Virus record (IMG/VR): IMGVR_UViG_3300037246_000495
Span: 1-55,128 of that record
Source: a virus
Reading direction: 5' to 3' (one strand)
DNA length: 55,128 bases
Shown here: positions 25,889-33,795 of the stretch, one piece after another
Layout of the letters: every line of letters begins with the position of its first letter
Numbering within the stretch: position 1 is the stretch's first letter
Made by a program: the position numbers and the translations under genes
The notes under the pieces: generated by a model
Told to the model about the DNA's origin: nothing
Databases searched by the model: none
Seen by the model: only the letters and a program-made list of their open reading frames with translations

Positions 25889-26490
25889 TTGTCTTTATTG
25901 TCGATTATACTCATCGCATTAGCTCTTGCCACTAGGTCTTCTGTTGAAAGTTTAGATATATCATTTAATGACTTACCTTTAGTTGTATGATCAACCTTAT
26001 CAGGCTCATTATAACCCATCATTTTATTAATCTCTGATATTGCTGGTAGTTTCGGGAATAACTTAATCTTAACGAATTCAATATTTATCTCACCATCCTC
26101 TCCTACTTTCATCGTCTTGGTTTCAGTGCTTTCAATTGCTGCTTTCTGAATCTCTGTCAACTCATTGAAATCCATAAGTTTAATCCATGTATCATGAAGA
26201 CTTGCGATACTCGAATAAGCTATTTTAGCAAGCTCTTTTAGGTTTCTTAATTTTGACACTCCAGCCTCTATTTCCAAGTCATTTTTTATAAAGTCAATAT
26301 ATTGCTTAATGTAATCTTTTGTAAATATGGCATAAGCTATCTGTCTAGCCGAATCTTCACTGTATCCAGCGGCTCTTGCAGCCCTTGCTTTATTCCAATC
26401 AATGATATATTCATGACAAATAATAAGCTCCTTATCGGTGAGCTTTTCGTCTAGTTGGGAGCGTGTATATTTTTCAGCTTCTTCAGCCAT
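25885..26490 (-). CDS. terS: Terminase small subunit
   Basis: 201 aa from ATG 26490. The open frame continues further upstream, but the TATATTTG box at 26513-26520 would place transcription start downstream of any earlier codon. The N-terminal helix-turn-helix (ELIICHEYIIDWNKARAA, AGYSEDSARQ) and the coiled part (EIEAGVSKLRNLKELAKIA) are typical of small terminase subunits that recognise the packaging site. The stop overlaps terL. Confidence 0.85.
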   Translation of the reverse strand: MAEEAEKYTRSQLDEKLTDKELIICHEYIIDWNKARAARAAGYSEDSARQIAYAIFTKDYIKQYIDFIKNDLEIEAGVSKLRNLKELAKIAYSSIASLHDTWIKLMDFNELTEIQKAAIESTETKTMKVGEDGEINIEFVKIKLFPKLPAISEINKMMGYNEPDKVDHTTKGKSLNDISKLSTEDLVARANAMSIIDNKDN

Positions 26491-26512
26491 TTTATTGTGT
26501 TTTAATGTACCC

Positions 26513-26548
26513 CAAATATACGAATAAATTTTAACATGCTTTAAATGC
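26513..26548 (-). promoter_or_regulatory. terS promoter
   Basis: Perfect TATATTTG at 26513-26520. Upstream is a partial palindrome ACATGCTTTAAATGC (26534-26548), 15 nt away, overlapping the -33 region. The leader to ATG 26490 is about 20 nt. Confidence 0.65.
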
Positions 26549-26578
26549 AAAAACCCGACCTAAATTAATAGATCGGGT
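26549..26578 (-). terminator. Terminator of the RNA upstream of terS
   Basis: ACCCGA (26553-26558) pairs with TCGGGT (26573-26578); the preceding A-run reads TTTTTGC on the minus strand. It sits before the terS promoter, not after a protein gene. Confidence 0.82.
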
Positions 26579-26771
26579 TTTGTAATTACGACTCAAACCG
26601 AACCGGTCGTTTCTTTTTATGGTTTTACTACGGTCTTCTCAAAGTTTGAGGATAGACAGGATTCCATACCTGTGTTTTCGTGTAAACCACGTGTCCTAGA
26701 AGCTCCTAGACGACTATCCAATAAATAAGAATCTTGGACCTTTCGTGTACCTTACTAACTCCGTTCTTATT
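26549..26771 (-). ncRNA. Candidate structured RNA (about 220 nt) next to terminase
   Basis: No gene fits here, but promoter (TATATTTA 26778-26785, TTG 20 nt upstream) and terminator bound it. Clear stems: AATAAGAA/TTCTTATT (26764-26771 with 26724-26731); GGATAG/CTATCC (26714-26719 with 26650-26655), which encloses three short hairpins in a cloverleaf-like layout; CTCAAA/TTTGAG (26638-26650); ACGAC/GTCGT (26588-26592 with 26606-26610). It lacks the T-loop and anticodon arm of a tRNA. A packaging RNA or a regulatory RNA is possible; its family is not known to me. Confidence 0.6.
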
Positions 26772-26777
26772 CTACTG

Positions 26778-26824
26778 TAAATATAACCCTTTAAATCTTC
26801 CCCTGCAACATGTTGTATAGCATG
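26778..26824 (-). promoter_or_regulatory. Promoter of the terminase-adjacent RNA
   Basis: Palindrome CATGCTATACAACATG (complement of 26809-26824) with TATATTTA 24 nt from its AACAT edge. TTG in the palindrome flank serves as -33 with a 20-nt spacer. Confidence 0.7.
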
Positions 26825-26839
26825 CTCGGGGTGGGTTTA

Positions 26840-27127
26840 TTATTCAACCTTAAATGTCACACTATCACCATGCGTATAGAGTTTTCCTTTATTTACACAC
26901 GTATTGCCTCTGCCTTTTACGTACGCATCACAATTAGACTTACCGCAGTCGTTTTTTCCTACGACATCATCATACAATCCACACCATATGAAGAATTTCT
27001 CCTTAGTATCCTTAATTGCTTTCAGTACAGAAATCTCTTTAACACCATCAGACTTTGCTATTTCCATAAAATAATCTAAAGAATAACATTCTGTAGCATC
27101 TTCATTTTCAAAATATAATTTCTTCAT
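26840..27127 (-). CDS. Cys-rich small protein
   Basis: 95 aa from ATG 27127 (a TTG further upstream overlaps the neighbour). Cysteines at FIWCGLY, NDCGKSNCDAY and NTCVNK suggest a metal site. No family recognised. Confidence 0.63.
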   Translation of the reverse strand: MKKLYFENEDATECYSLDYFMEIAKSDGVKEISVLKAIKDTKEKFFIWCGLYDDVVGKNDCGKSNCDAYVKGRGNTCVNKGKLYTHGDSVTFKVE

Positions 27128-27159
27128 ATCTCTATTTATTTTACCTCTCGGTTGTTGAA

Positions 27160-27348
27160 TTAACAATCATCTTCACACTTCAACTCTGTTTTAAATGCTA
27201 CACTTACATTTATTATCGCTTCGCAATGCATACATGACTGAGTATTTGGATTGTTATTTGGTGATATCTGCTCGGGAATACCACGCTCTAATGACACCGC
27301 CTCCCCTTTGCAATTAGGGCATATTATTTTATCTCTATATCTTGCCAT
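27160..27348 (-). CDS. Zinc-ribbon protein
   Basis: 62 aa with two CxxC knuckles (CPNCKGEA, CMHCEAI), the usual zinc ribbon, plus a Cys tail (KCEDDC). Likely binds nucleic acid or protein. Function unknown. Confidence 0.7.
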   Translation of the reverse strand: MARYRDKIICPNCKGEAVSLERGIPEQISPNNNPNTQSCMHCEAIINVSVAFKTELKCEDDC

Positions 27349-27384
27349 ACCTCTATTTTTTCACCATCTCTGGCTTTTGGTTAA

Positions 27385-27624
27385 TTACTCGCTCATTAAT
27401 TTAGTCAATGCGTTATCTGCAAAAACACCTATATTCTTAGCAAAAGCATAAGGACTATCCTTATATCGATATGCGACATCATCTAAATCAGTGTGCATTT
27501 TATCAAACACTTCAATGAATATCTCAATATTCTCTTTGCGCTTTTCATCTACTGAAGAATCTGCAATTGGATTGATAGGCCTAATTAGCTTTTTAATTAC
27601 TTCATAAATTTGTTCAGAATTCAT
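27385..27624 (-). CDS. Small unknown protein
   Basis: 79 aa, helical, no motif. Likely cotranscribed with its neighbours. Confidence 0.6.
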   Translation of the reverse strand: MNSEQIYEVIKKLIRPINPIADSSVDEKRKENIEIFIEVFDKMHTDLDDVAYRYKDSPYAFAKNIGVFADNALTKLMSE

Positions 27625-27666
27625 ATCTATATTTTTATGCCCAGTTTACTTAGGCTTGGTGGTTAA

Positions 27667-27990
27667 TTATAATGCAAACGGTGTTTTTATAAATACGCCT
27701 TTAAACGGAAAGAATACAAATCCTTCAGCCATATTATCTCCGATCATAACGTCCATGTTCATATACTCAACATCACAGAAGGACATGTTAGAATCTTGCT
27801 TTTGTACTCCATTAGGCATCGTGCTCACAATATCAGATTCACCGCACGGACCATGCTTTAATATTGATTCTTCAATCTCTTTTATAATTGATTCTGGAAC
27901 GTCATCAATACATTCAATAGATTTAGATATCGGCTCCAGATGATTTTTTATTATACTTCCAAAGATCGGAGTTAAATTATCTGTATTCAT
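27667..27990 (-). CDS. Small unknown protein
   Basis: 107 aa, soluble, acidic N-terminal half, hydrophobic tail (FVFFPFKGVFIKT). First gene under the promoter at 28019-28074. Confidence 0.62.
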   Translation of the reverse strand: MNTDNLTPIFGSIIKNHLEPISKSIECIDDVPESIIKEIEESILKHGPCGESDIVSTMPNGVQKQDSNMSFCDVEYMNMDVMIGDNMAEGFVFFPFKGVFIKTPFAL

Positions 27991-28018
27991 AACCTCATTT
28001 TTATTAGTTTAACATACC

Positions 28019-28074
28019 ACAATCTACAAAATCACATTTACGTGATGAAATATATTGATATGTTGTGGGGCAGG
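28019..28074 (-). promoter_or_regulatory. Palindrome + N33 + -7 box
   Basis: CCTGCCCCACAACAT (complement of 28060-28074), exactly 33 nt, then TAGATTGT (28019-28026). One half-site is intact and the other degenerate. Confidence 0.72.
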
Positions 28075-28119
28075 TTTATACAAAAGCCCAGATAGAATTA
28101 ACTAACTAGGCTTATACTA

Positions 28120-28722
28120 TCAGGATTGAGTCAGAAAAGTATATCCAGAATCAAACACTCCATGATCGAAATAAAATATGATACTTTTTCTTGTATTCTC
28201 ATGCAGAATAATATCATCTTGCTTATCAAACCACGCTAACGTTTCATTTCTAATATCGTCAGAATTAGTAATATTTTTAAATTTTCTAGTCATAGCATTC
28301 CAATCAGCTACCATCTCCATCTCATAAATTAGAGGCATCTCAAGCGGAACAATCTCCTTGTTTTTAATATCCAGCCAATATTGCCAATGATGTTTATTGT
28401 TATGCTTATGATTCTGCCATGCCTCATTGAATCTCCTAGTATTTTCAGATCCATATCTTAATATCTGGCTGCACTTATAAGCTGGAGGGTGAAGATTAAG
28501 ACGACAATATACGGCTCCATAACTACTATCATCCAAATGATAACAATCATCACAACTAACACCGAAAAAGTAATCACGATATTGCTTAAATTCAGATCTA
28601 CTAAATTTAGATAAGTCATGCTTTAGTAACTGCCATCTACTTAATCCAAGTTTCCGACCTTCAATAAATACATTCTTTTTGTGTTCGATAATGTACTTTA
28701 AGTAGTTAATTGTTGAATTCAT
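28120..28722 (-). CDS. DUF5662-like phage protein
   Basis: 200 aa. YLKYIIEHKKNVF near the start, LLKHDLSKFSRSEF, then HNNKHHWQYW, LEMP and EMVADWNAM match what I recall of DUF5662, a His/Asp-rich helical family common in phages. The conserved His/Asp suggest a metal-dependent HD-like fold. Substrate unknown. A two-hairpin leader (28770-28800) precedes it on the sense strand. Confidence 0.75.
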   Translation of the reverse strand: MNSTINYLKYIIEHKKNVFIEGRKLGLSRWQLLKHDLSKFSRSEFKQYRDYFFGVSCDDCYHLDDSSYGAVYCRLNLHPPAYKCSQILRYGSENTRRFNEAWQNHKHNNKHHWQYWLDIKNKEIVPLEMPLIYEMEMVADWNAMTRKFKNITNSDDIRNETLAWFDKQDDIILHENTRKSIIFYFDHGVFDSGYTFLTQS

Positions 28723-28810
28723 AATTTTAGATTTATTTTAAGTTATTGATTATTCTATACGGCGTTTTACCGTACCCATTATTTTGCTACCCTCGGTTAA
28801 ACCGATAGTG

Positions 28811-29065
28811 TTATTTTTTAATCAATTTGTATTTATCCATTAAATGATCAGCTGTTTCTTTTCTACTTAGATAATACATGTCTTCATCTACTCTCAATAA
28901 CTCGATCAATCTTACATCCTTAAGATCTTCTGTCAATTCATCTCTAAAATTTAACGTCTTTTTGTATTTTAGATATTCAATGAATTTTAATACATCATTC
29001 TTTTGTTCTTCAGATAAGTTTTTAGATTCTTCCTTAAACTTCTCTATAAATTGTTTGTGTTTCAT
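28811..29065 (-). CDS. Small helical protein
   Basis: 84 aa, all helix and charged (FIEKFKEESKNLSEEQK). No motif. Upstream, 29110-29125 resembles a weak palindrome but no good -7 box lies at 33 nt. Confidence 0.6.
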   Translation of the reverse strand: MKHKQFIEKFKEESKNLSEEQKNDVLKFIEYLKYKKTLNFRDELTEDLKDVRLIELLRVDEDMYYLSRKETADHLMDKYKLIKK

Positions 29066-29141
29066 ATTGTTAGTTTTAAGTTATTGAATATTATTAATTG
29101 CTTAGAGTGAAGTTGTAGAGTGTTTGGTCTGTAAAAGTAAA

Positions 29142-29612
29142 TTACCAGTGAGTGCCTCTTATTATGTGTCCAACCATCACAGAACTTATGGGATACATTT
29201 CAGATATTGATTTATATGTGTAATATCCAGAATCATAAATCCTTCTTATCTCATTAGCTTTACTCATGCTTATTTTAGCACTATTAGTATGCATATTTAT
29301 AAGTCCACTTCTCATGGCGTGGTTTATATTCTCTTTAGCGGTGCACCACTCAAGATTAATTAACTCATTATTCGATTTAACGCCATCTATATGATTAACC
29401 TGCGGTTTATTTTCTGGATTAGGAACGAAAGCTATTGCTACTAATCGATGAATAAAATAAGGCTTACCTAATCCATCACTAAATAATCTGATGGTTTTAT
29501 AGCACTTACTGTCTGTTTGTTGTTTTAAAAGTCTCTTACTATTAGCAATACTACCAATTGAAGAGATTTTGTACAACCCCTCGTATCCTTCAATATCTTT
29601 CCAAATTTCCAT
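29142..29612 (-). CDS. NUMOD4/HNH homing endonuclease
   Basis: 156 aa from ATG 29612. EIWKDIEGYEGLYKISSIG is the NUMOD4 DNA-binding module. An HNH3 nuclease core follows with HRLVAIAF, QVNHIDGVKSNN and LEWCTAKENINHA. The last 50 residues are a helix-turn-helix tail. Such genes invade phage genomes by cutting uninterrupted alleles. A longer frame from ATG 29711 exists, but the intervening sequence contains a terminator hairpin and T9 run, so it looks like leader. Confidence 0.9.
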   Translation of the reverse strand: MEIWKDIEGYEGLYKISSIGSIANSKRLLKQQTDSKCYKTIRLFSDGLGKPYFIHRLVAIAFVPNPENKPQVNHIDGVKSNNELINLEWCTAKENINHAMRSGLINMHTNSAKISMSKANEIRRIYDSGYYTYKSISEMYPISSVMVGHIIRGTHW

Positions 29613-29613
29613 A

Positions 29614-29661
29614 ACAAAAAAAAACTTATAGATCCCCAGTACGAGTGGTTCACTATAAGCC
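29614..29661 (-). terminator. Leader terminator/attenuator of the HNH gene
   Basis: CTTATAG (29625-29631) pairs with CTATAAG (29653-29659), and nine A give a T9 run on the minus strand that ends at the HNH start codon. Transcripts from 29721-29728 would mostly stop here unless antiterminated, giving a short RNA of about 95 nt. Confidence 0.7.
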
Positions 29662-29720
29662 TTGTGATAATATTTTGTTAGTTGTCTCGTACACAACTTT
29701 TCTTTAATCATTCAACATGT

Positions 29721-29754
29721 CAAAGATAACTCTTTAAATTGTGTTATACAACAC
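29721..29754 (-). promoter_or_regulatory. Palindrome + N12 + -7 box before the HNH leader
   Basis: GTGTTGTATAACAC (complement of 29741-29754), 12 nt, then perfect TATCTTTG (29721-29728). Palindrome is in the -33 region, as at 6779-6812. Confidence 0.75.
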
Positions 29755-31003
29755 ATTTAGAATATTGACTTAATGAATCCTTAAGATTTTTATTTTCTTC
29801 TCTTAGTTTTTCAATTTGCTTTTCTAAATTCTTAAATGCTTGACGTTTTGGATTCTTTCGCCATTCGATAGTCATTTCTGATATAGTATTGGCATAATTC
29901 AAGCGTCTTTCAATCTCTTTGCTTAAATCAGACTTAACACTGTTGATTGTATCCATGAGTCTGACATTTTCATCTAATGTAGATTGCAAATCTTTTGTCA
30001 ACTTCTTATTGTTGATAATTAAATCCTTTATAGTTTCGGCCTGATTACATCCAGTCTCAACACTATCTTGATATGCTTTCTCGCAGTCTGATAATGCCTC
30101 TTTAACAAGCTTAATCTCTTTCTCTAATTCATCAATCCGATTATTTTTCTGAATGAATTCGGTTGCATTCTCAACTCCGTACTTTCTAACCATATCAGCA
30201 AGTGATTCGCCAGCTACAAATGCTTCGAATCCTTTTATGGTAATTTCCTCTACGTATTCTTTTGTGAATCCCAACTTCTTACACGCTTCATCCATCTTCT
30301 TATGCGCCTCCTGAGCTTCGAAAGCTTCTTTTGTTCTACCTTGATTAATAACAAATAAGATACTGAAACTTGATGCTGTGGTTTCACTCTTCCACATATT
30401 TTTACCATCAAACTTTATCTTTACAATCCCATCATTACAGCTCTGAACATACTCAGGAATCTTAATAAGTTTCGAACCTGTCCAATAGTAGCCTTTGGTG
30501 TGTTCTTCTTCAATACGTTTTTTTATTTCTGACTCATTCGCCTTTACCATCTTTGTTGTGTCTAAGTAATTACATAAAGTAAAGCTTGTGGCGCTGGTGA
30601 TATTGTATACGCTACCAGTATTTGTCTCTGTATTCCAATCTTTTATTCGGTGCGACCAATCTCCATTATCACCAAAAACGTAAATATCCCCATCCTTCGG
30701 AACTTCAACACTTAAGATCTCTTTTAATCTTGACAAGTCTTGGGGCATTGACAGAACAGCATAATCATGATTATCACTACCTAGATTGTACCAATAATAA
30801 AAACCAATCTTCTCGTTATTGTATTTACATTCTTTTTCGTCAAAAACTATGTATTTAGCTTTGTGTTCTGGATTGTCAAAACATCTAGAATCTTTTCTTT
30901 TCTCAACGTACTGTCCAGCATTCCTAATCAAATCAAGAGCAATCTTAACACTTGCCCAATTAGCTTCACTGTACTTAATTGCAAATTTAGGTAATGTTTT
31001 CAT
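29744..31003 (-). CDS. Long protein with C-terminal coiled coil
   Basis: 419 aa. Residues 1-150 are alpha/beta with Trp/Tyr-rich strands. Residues about 285-410 are one long coiled coil (NNRIDELEKEIKLVKEAL onward). No signal peptide. A virion internal or DNA-binding role is possible. Family not recognised. The palindrome at 29741-29754 overlaps its end. Confidence 0.7.
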   Translation of the reverse strand: MKTLPKFAIKYSEANWASVKIALDLIRNAGQYVEKRKDSRCFDNPEHKAKYIVFDEKECKYNNEKIGFYYWYNLGSDNHDYAVLSMPQDLSRLKEILSVEVPKDGDIYVFGDNGDWSHRIKDWNTETNTGSVYNITSATSFTLCNYLDTTKMVKANESEIKKRIEEEHTKGYYWTGSKLIKIPEYVQSCNDGIVKIKFDGKNMWKSETTASSFSILFVINQGRTKEAFEAQEAHKKMDEACKKLGFTKEYVEEITIKGFEAFVAGESLADMVRKYGVENATEFIQKNNRIDELEKEIKLVKEALSDCEKAYQDSVETGCNQAETIKDLIINNKKLTKDLQSTLDENVRLMDTINSVKSDLSKEIERRLNYANTISEMTIEWRKNPKRQAFKNLEKQIEKLREENKNLKDSLSQYSKCVV

Positions 31004-31005
31004 AG

Positions 31006-31389
31006 TTAATTAAAGTTTTGTCTTAGTTCGAATGTTACTTTTCCACCTTTATTTTTAATAATCAATTGCTGATCTTCTTGCAGTTCGTCAAGCTCTAATG
31101 TGTGTTCCGGCTTACTGACTTCAATACTAGCCATCACTTGAATGAAATCTTGGTAACTCAAATCCTTCTCATTCACATCTTTGTGATAGAACGTGATTTT
31201 CGGCTCTCCACCAATTACTAAAGTGAATAACGCATTTATCCATCGGCCATCTAAAATACCTTGGAGCTGCCATGATATCGGAATTATCTCATTCGACTCA
31301 TCCAGCTCTATTATATCCTTAGCACCTTTTTCTTTTAGGCATTCTAAAAATAAGGCTCTTGCTTCTTCTAGTTGTTTTTTATAATCCAT
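31006..31389 (-). CDS. Unknown protein
   Basis: 127 aa, acidic, alpha/beta. Two nt before the next gene and 11 nt overlap with the gene upstream. No motif. Confidence 0.65.
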   Translation of the reverse strand: MDYKKQLEEARALFLECLKEKGAKDIIELDESNEIIPISWQLQGILDGRWINALFTLVIGGEPKITFYHKDVNEKDLSYQDFIQVMASIEVSKPEHTLELDELQEDQQLIIKNKGGKVTFELRQNFN

Positions 31390-31627
31390 CTTGTTCTTGT
31401 TTTAATAGTTCATCAGTGAATCTTAAGGCAACGCCTACATTATGCTTCATGTCGGCAACTCCTTTAACTCCAATTATTGACGACAATAAATCTTTAGCTA
31501 TAAGTAATCGCGTTGACATCCCTTCATTTCTCCAATCATAAGCATCAACTTGAATAGCTGTTTTTGATTTCTCGTTTGATTTTCCTGCAAACGCTGGCTC
31601 ATGTCCTAATTTATTTTCTTTACTCAT
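31379..31627 (-). CDS. Small unknown protein
   Basis: 82 aa from ATG 31627 (MSKENKLGHEPAFAGKSN). A LLIAKDLLSSIIG helix lies in the middle. Under the promoter at 31649-31704. No family recognised. Confidence 0.64.
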   Translation of the reverse strand: MSKENKLGHEPAFAGKSNEKSKTAIQVDAYDWRNEGMSTRLLIAKDLLSSIIGVKGVADMKHNVGVALRFTDELLKQEQDGL

Positions 31628-31648
31628 CTCTTTATTTTTAAGTACACC

Positions 31649-31704
31649 CAAATTTAACTCTAATGATTTGCATTAGGAATTTATCTAGGGTGTTGTTCAA
31701 CATG
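31649..31704 (-). promoter_or_regulatory. Palindrome + N33 + -7 box (inside the previous gene's end)
   Basis: CATGTTGAACAACAC (complement of 31690-31704), exactly 33 nt, then perfect TAAATTTG (31649-31656). The palindrome lies in the last codons of the 31681-31833 gene. Confidence 0.82.
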
Positions 31705-31833
31705 TTTGCAATTCACTAACGCGTACCACATTCCTTTTTTATCATAGCACACTTCAGTTTTTTCATTTATTCGTGCAATTTCAAAAATAAATCCTTTACA
31801 ATAATCCACCTTGTCACCAATTGAAAATTCCAT
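31681..31833 (-). CDS. 50-aa unknown protein
   Basis: ATG 31831-31833, stop TAA 31681-31683. Strand-rich (MEFSIGDKVDYCKG, MWYALVNCKH), compatible with a small SH3-like fold. 4 nt from the gene upstream. The 3' end doubles as a promoter site. Confidence 0.62.
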   Translation of the reverse strand: MEFSIGDKVDYCKGFIFEIARINEKTEVCYDKKGMWYALVNCKHVEQHPR

Positions 31834-31837
31834 AGTC

Positions 31838-31981
31838 TTAATTCTTAAATATTGGTTTGTTTAATTCTTCTCTCATCTTAATCTTACATCTTATGATGTT
31901 GATTGCATAGCCCAATAATAAGTTATCATTCTTTGGTTCATCTGGCTTTGCTATTACAATGTCTAATATTGGCGTTTCCAT
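31838..31981 (-). CDS. 47-aa unknown protein
   Basis: ATG 31979-31981 to TAA 31838-31840. Helical, no motif (METPILDIVIAKPDEPKN start). Spacing of 4-7 nt to both neighbours supports it. Confidence 0.6.
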   Translation of the reverse strand: METPILDIVIAKPDEPKNDNLLLGYAINIIRCKIKMREELNKPIFKN

Positions 31982-31988
31982 GATTAGA

Positions 31989-32342
31989 TTATTTACTTGT
32001 TAGTTCTACGAATTTTTTAAATGATCCTCTAGGTATGAACCTTAAATCATTAATCATACTGAATGTATCGTTTGAATGAATGGTTAATCCACCAACACCT
32101 GACATTGCATGTAATACCTTGTATTTAATATCGCTTTCCGAGTAGTCCTCATCCCCAAACTCACTCTTGTAAGCCTCAATCATAAATATACTACTACCAC
32201 TTAAGCTACCTTTTTCTTTAATCCTATAACACCTGCAACCATCATCTGATATCCAAATACACATTGTATAATAGTAGTTTTTTATGTGATCCGTAAGCTC
32301 ATATTCTCCTACTGGTAAGTTAAATAAATCTCTCTTTCTCAT
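31989..32342 (-). CDS. Unknown protein
   Basis: 117 aa, alpha/beta, with two close cysteines in ISDDGCRCYR. Compact spacing to neighbours. No family. Confidence 0.64.
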   Translation of the reverse strand: MRKRDLFNLPVGEYELTDHIKNYYYTMCIWISDDGCRCYRIKEKGSLSGSSIFMIEAYKSEFGDEDYSESDIKYKVLHAMSGVGGLTIHSNDTFSMINDLRFIPRGSFKKFVELTSK

Positions 32343-32350
32343 AGTTTCAA

Positions 32351-32635
32351 TTATTTATAATTAGTTTCTGCTCCAAATTCTATTAGCAATAAACACATAA
32401 TTCCAAAGTTTGGATTTTTTGGCTTCTCAGTCAGTCCGCTTTCTATCTGGATGCTCTCGAATAGATTAGCACCCCATCCTATCTTGTACTTTCCATCTTC
32501 ACTCTTGTCTGGACATATAACAATGTTTTCGCCAATCTGAATGCCAATATACTCAAACCCTTTTCTTGGGGCATTGATTGCTTTATTCTTATTAATAGGG
32601 TTATTAACGCATTTAACTCTTGTATATTCTGTCAT
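32351..32635 (-). CDS. Small unknown protein
   Basis: 94 aa, strand-rich (YTRVKCVNNPINKNK, ENIVICPDKSEDGKYKIGW), resembling small beta-barrel proteins. No family. Confidence 0.62.
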   Translation of the reverse strand: MTEYTRVKCVNNPINKNKAINAPRKGFEYIGIQIGENIVICPDKSEDGKYKIGWGANLFESIQIESGLTEKPKNPNFGIMCLLLIEFGAETNYK

Positions 32636-32658
32636 GGCTTCTAGCTGTTAGTTTGTAT

Positions 32659-33087
32659 CTATTCATGTATAGTTCTTACCCACTCAAGAGTTAATAAATT
32701 ACATTTAACAAAGTCATACTCATAACAATCATGACCGTCACCCCTGTATTTGTAATGAAGAACATGGCACGGATTACATGTATCCTCTTCAATTGTTGCG
32801 GTGTATTGAAACACTCCTTCGAAATAAGCATTAACCACGTCGCCCTGATATAGTATTCTACCGTTCTTGTCTTCAATATCAACACATCTACCTACCGTTT
32901 TTGCATCAACACGAATTACATTATCAAAACAAACACGAACAGGATCATTACTATAAGCATAATGCCCATTAATAATAAACGATTCTTTATCTCCTGATTT
33001 ATCGCCGTAATTATTCCTAACGGATTCGATTAAAAACCCTTCGATTAGTTCGCGATTATCTATTCTTTTAGCTCTTACTTTTTTCAT
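32659..33087 (-). CDS. YopX family protein
   Basis: 142 aa. The pattern VGRCVDIEDKNGRILYQGDVV is the hallmark of the YopX family, small beta-rich proteins frequent in phages of Firmicutes and Bacteroidota. Molecular role unknown. First gene behind the promoter at 33114-33169. Confidence 0.82.
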   Translation of the reverse strand: MKKVRAKRIDNRELIEGFLIESVRNNYGDKSGDKESFIINGHYAYSNDPVRVCFDNVIRVDAKTVGRCVDIEDKNGRILYQGDVVNAYFEGVFQYTATIEEDTCNPCHVLHYKYRGDGHDCYEYDFVKCNLLTLEWVRTIHE

Positions 33088-33113
33088 AGTTTCTAATTAT
33101 TAGTTTGTATTAA

Positions 33114-33169
33114 CAAAAATAAAGATTCGAGCCGTTAAACCCGAATCTTTAAGTATGTTATGTAGCATG
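33114..33169 (-). promoter_or_regulatory. Palindrome + N33 + -7 box, with a terminator in the spacer
   Basis: CATGCTACATAACAT (complement of 33155-33169), exactly 33 nt, then perfect TATTTTTG (33114-33121). The spacer is almost wholly filled by the hairpin at 33121-33150. Confidence 0.85.
33121..33150 (-). terminator. Terminator hairpin inside the promoter spacer
   Basis: AAAGATTCG (33121-33129) pairs with CGAATCTTT (33142-33150), and the minus strand continues TATTTTTG. It ends the SSB/RecA-like unit and its right end is the -7 box of the next. Confidence 0.78.
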
Positions 33170-33174
33170 TTTGG

Positions 33175-33795
33175 TTAAAAAGGCAAATCATCTTCTTCTG
33201 GAGCTGGTGGCATGTCAGCCGCATTAAATTCTGGACTTGCAGTCGCTTGCATCTTTTCAATTCTCCAGGCTTCTAGATTACTGAAGTAATTTACCTTGCC
33301 GTCTTTCTCCCATTTTCTGCCCTTGATATTAAAACTAACCTTTATAGTCTCGTTAATACTTACAGTCTCTAATAGATCACATCTGTCCTGTGTGAGCTGG
33401 AATTTAATGAAGTCGTTCCATTTTTCATTTCTTTCATTTACCACTTCAATTACAAACTCTCTTTTCTTAAACTTATCAGACACTTGTTTGGTATCTTCCT
33501 TTAAAATTACTTTTCCCGTGATTTCAAAATTGCTCATTGAATTTTCTTTTGTGTCTGTATTTTCAGACTGTTTATTACTTGGTTTATTTTCTACTGGCTT
33601 ATTAAATTCTTTTATTTGTTCTTCGGTTGGTTGTATGTTGTGTTGCTCTTTGCAGTAAGGGCAGAATCTACCAACTCTTTTAAAGTCGTATGAGCAACCA
33701 CATGATTTGCAAGTGCAAGGCTCTCTGAAATTACCACCTCTTAGCGATCCGCTACTGTGCTGCATTCCATAGTTTCTTTTATATCTATCACCCAT
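33175..33795 (-). CDS. DUF3127-type single-stranded-DNA-binding protein with N-terminal zinc ribbon
   Basis: 206 aa. Residues about 27-50 have CTCKSCGCSYD and CPYCKE (zinc ribbon), followed by a polar linker. From about 85 comes an OB-type DUF3127 domain (FEITGKVILKEDTKQV, FVIEVVNERNEKWNDF, VSFNIKGRKWEKDGK). The acidic tail EEDDLPF is the classic SSB tip that recruits replication and repair proteins. It lies beside the RecA-like ATPase gene, as recombination pairs do. The N-terminal zinc ribbon is an unusual addition. Confidence 0.82.
   Translation of the reverse strand: MGDRYKRNYGMQHSSGSLRGGNFREPCTCKSCGCSYDFKRVGRFCPYCKEQHNIQPTEEQIKEFNKPVENKPSNKQSENTDTKENSMSNFEITGKVILKEDTKQVSDKFKKREFVIEVVNERNEKWNDFIKFQLTQDRCDLLETVSINETIKVSFNIKGRKWEKDGKVNYFSNLEAWRIEKMQATASPEFNAADMPPAPEEDDLPF

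Noticed and set aside
26650-26719. tRNA-like cloverleaf upstream of terS
   Set aside because: Acceptor-like and T-stem-like pairings exist, but the T loop lacks the TTCRANY pattern, the anticodon loop has the wrong size, and no CCA or anticodon can be read. Kept as part of a candidate RNA instead.
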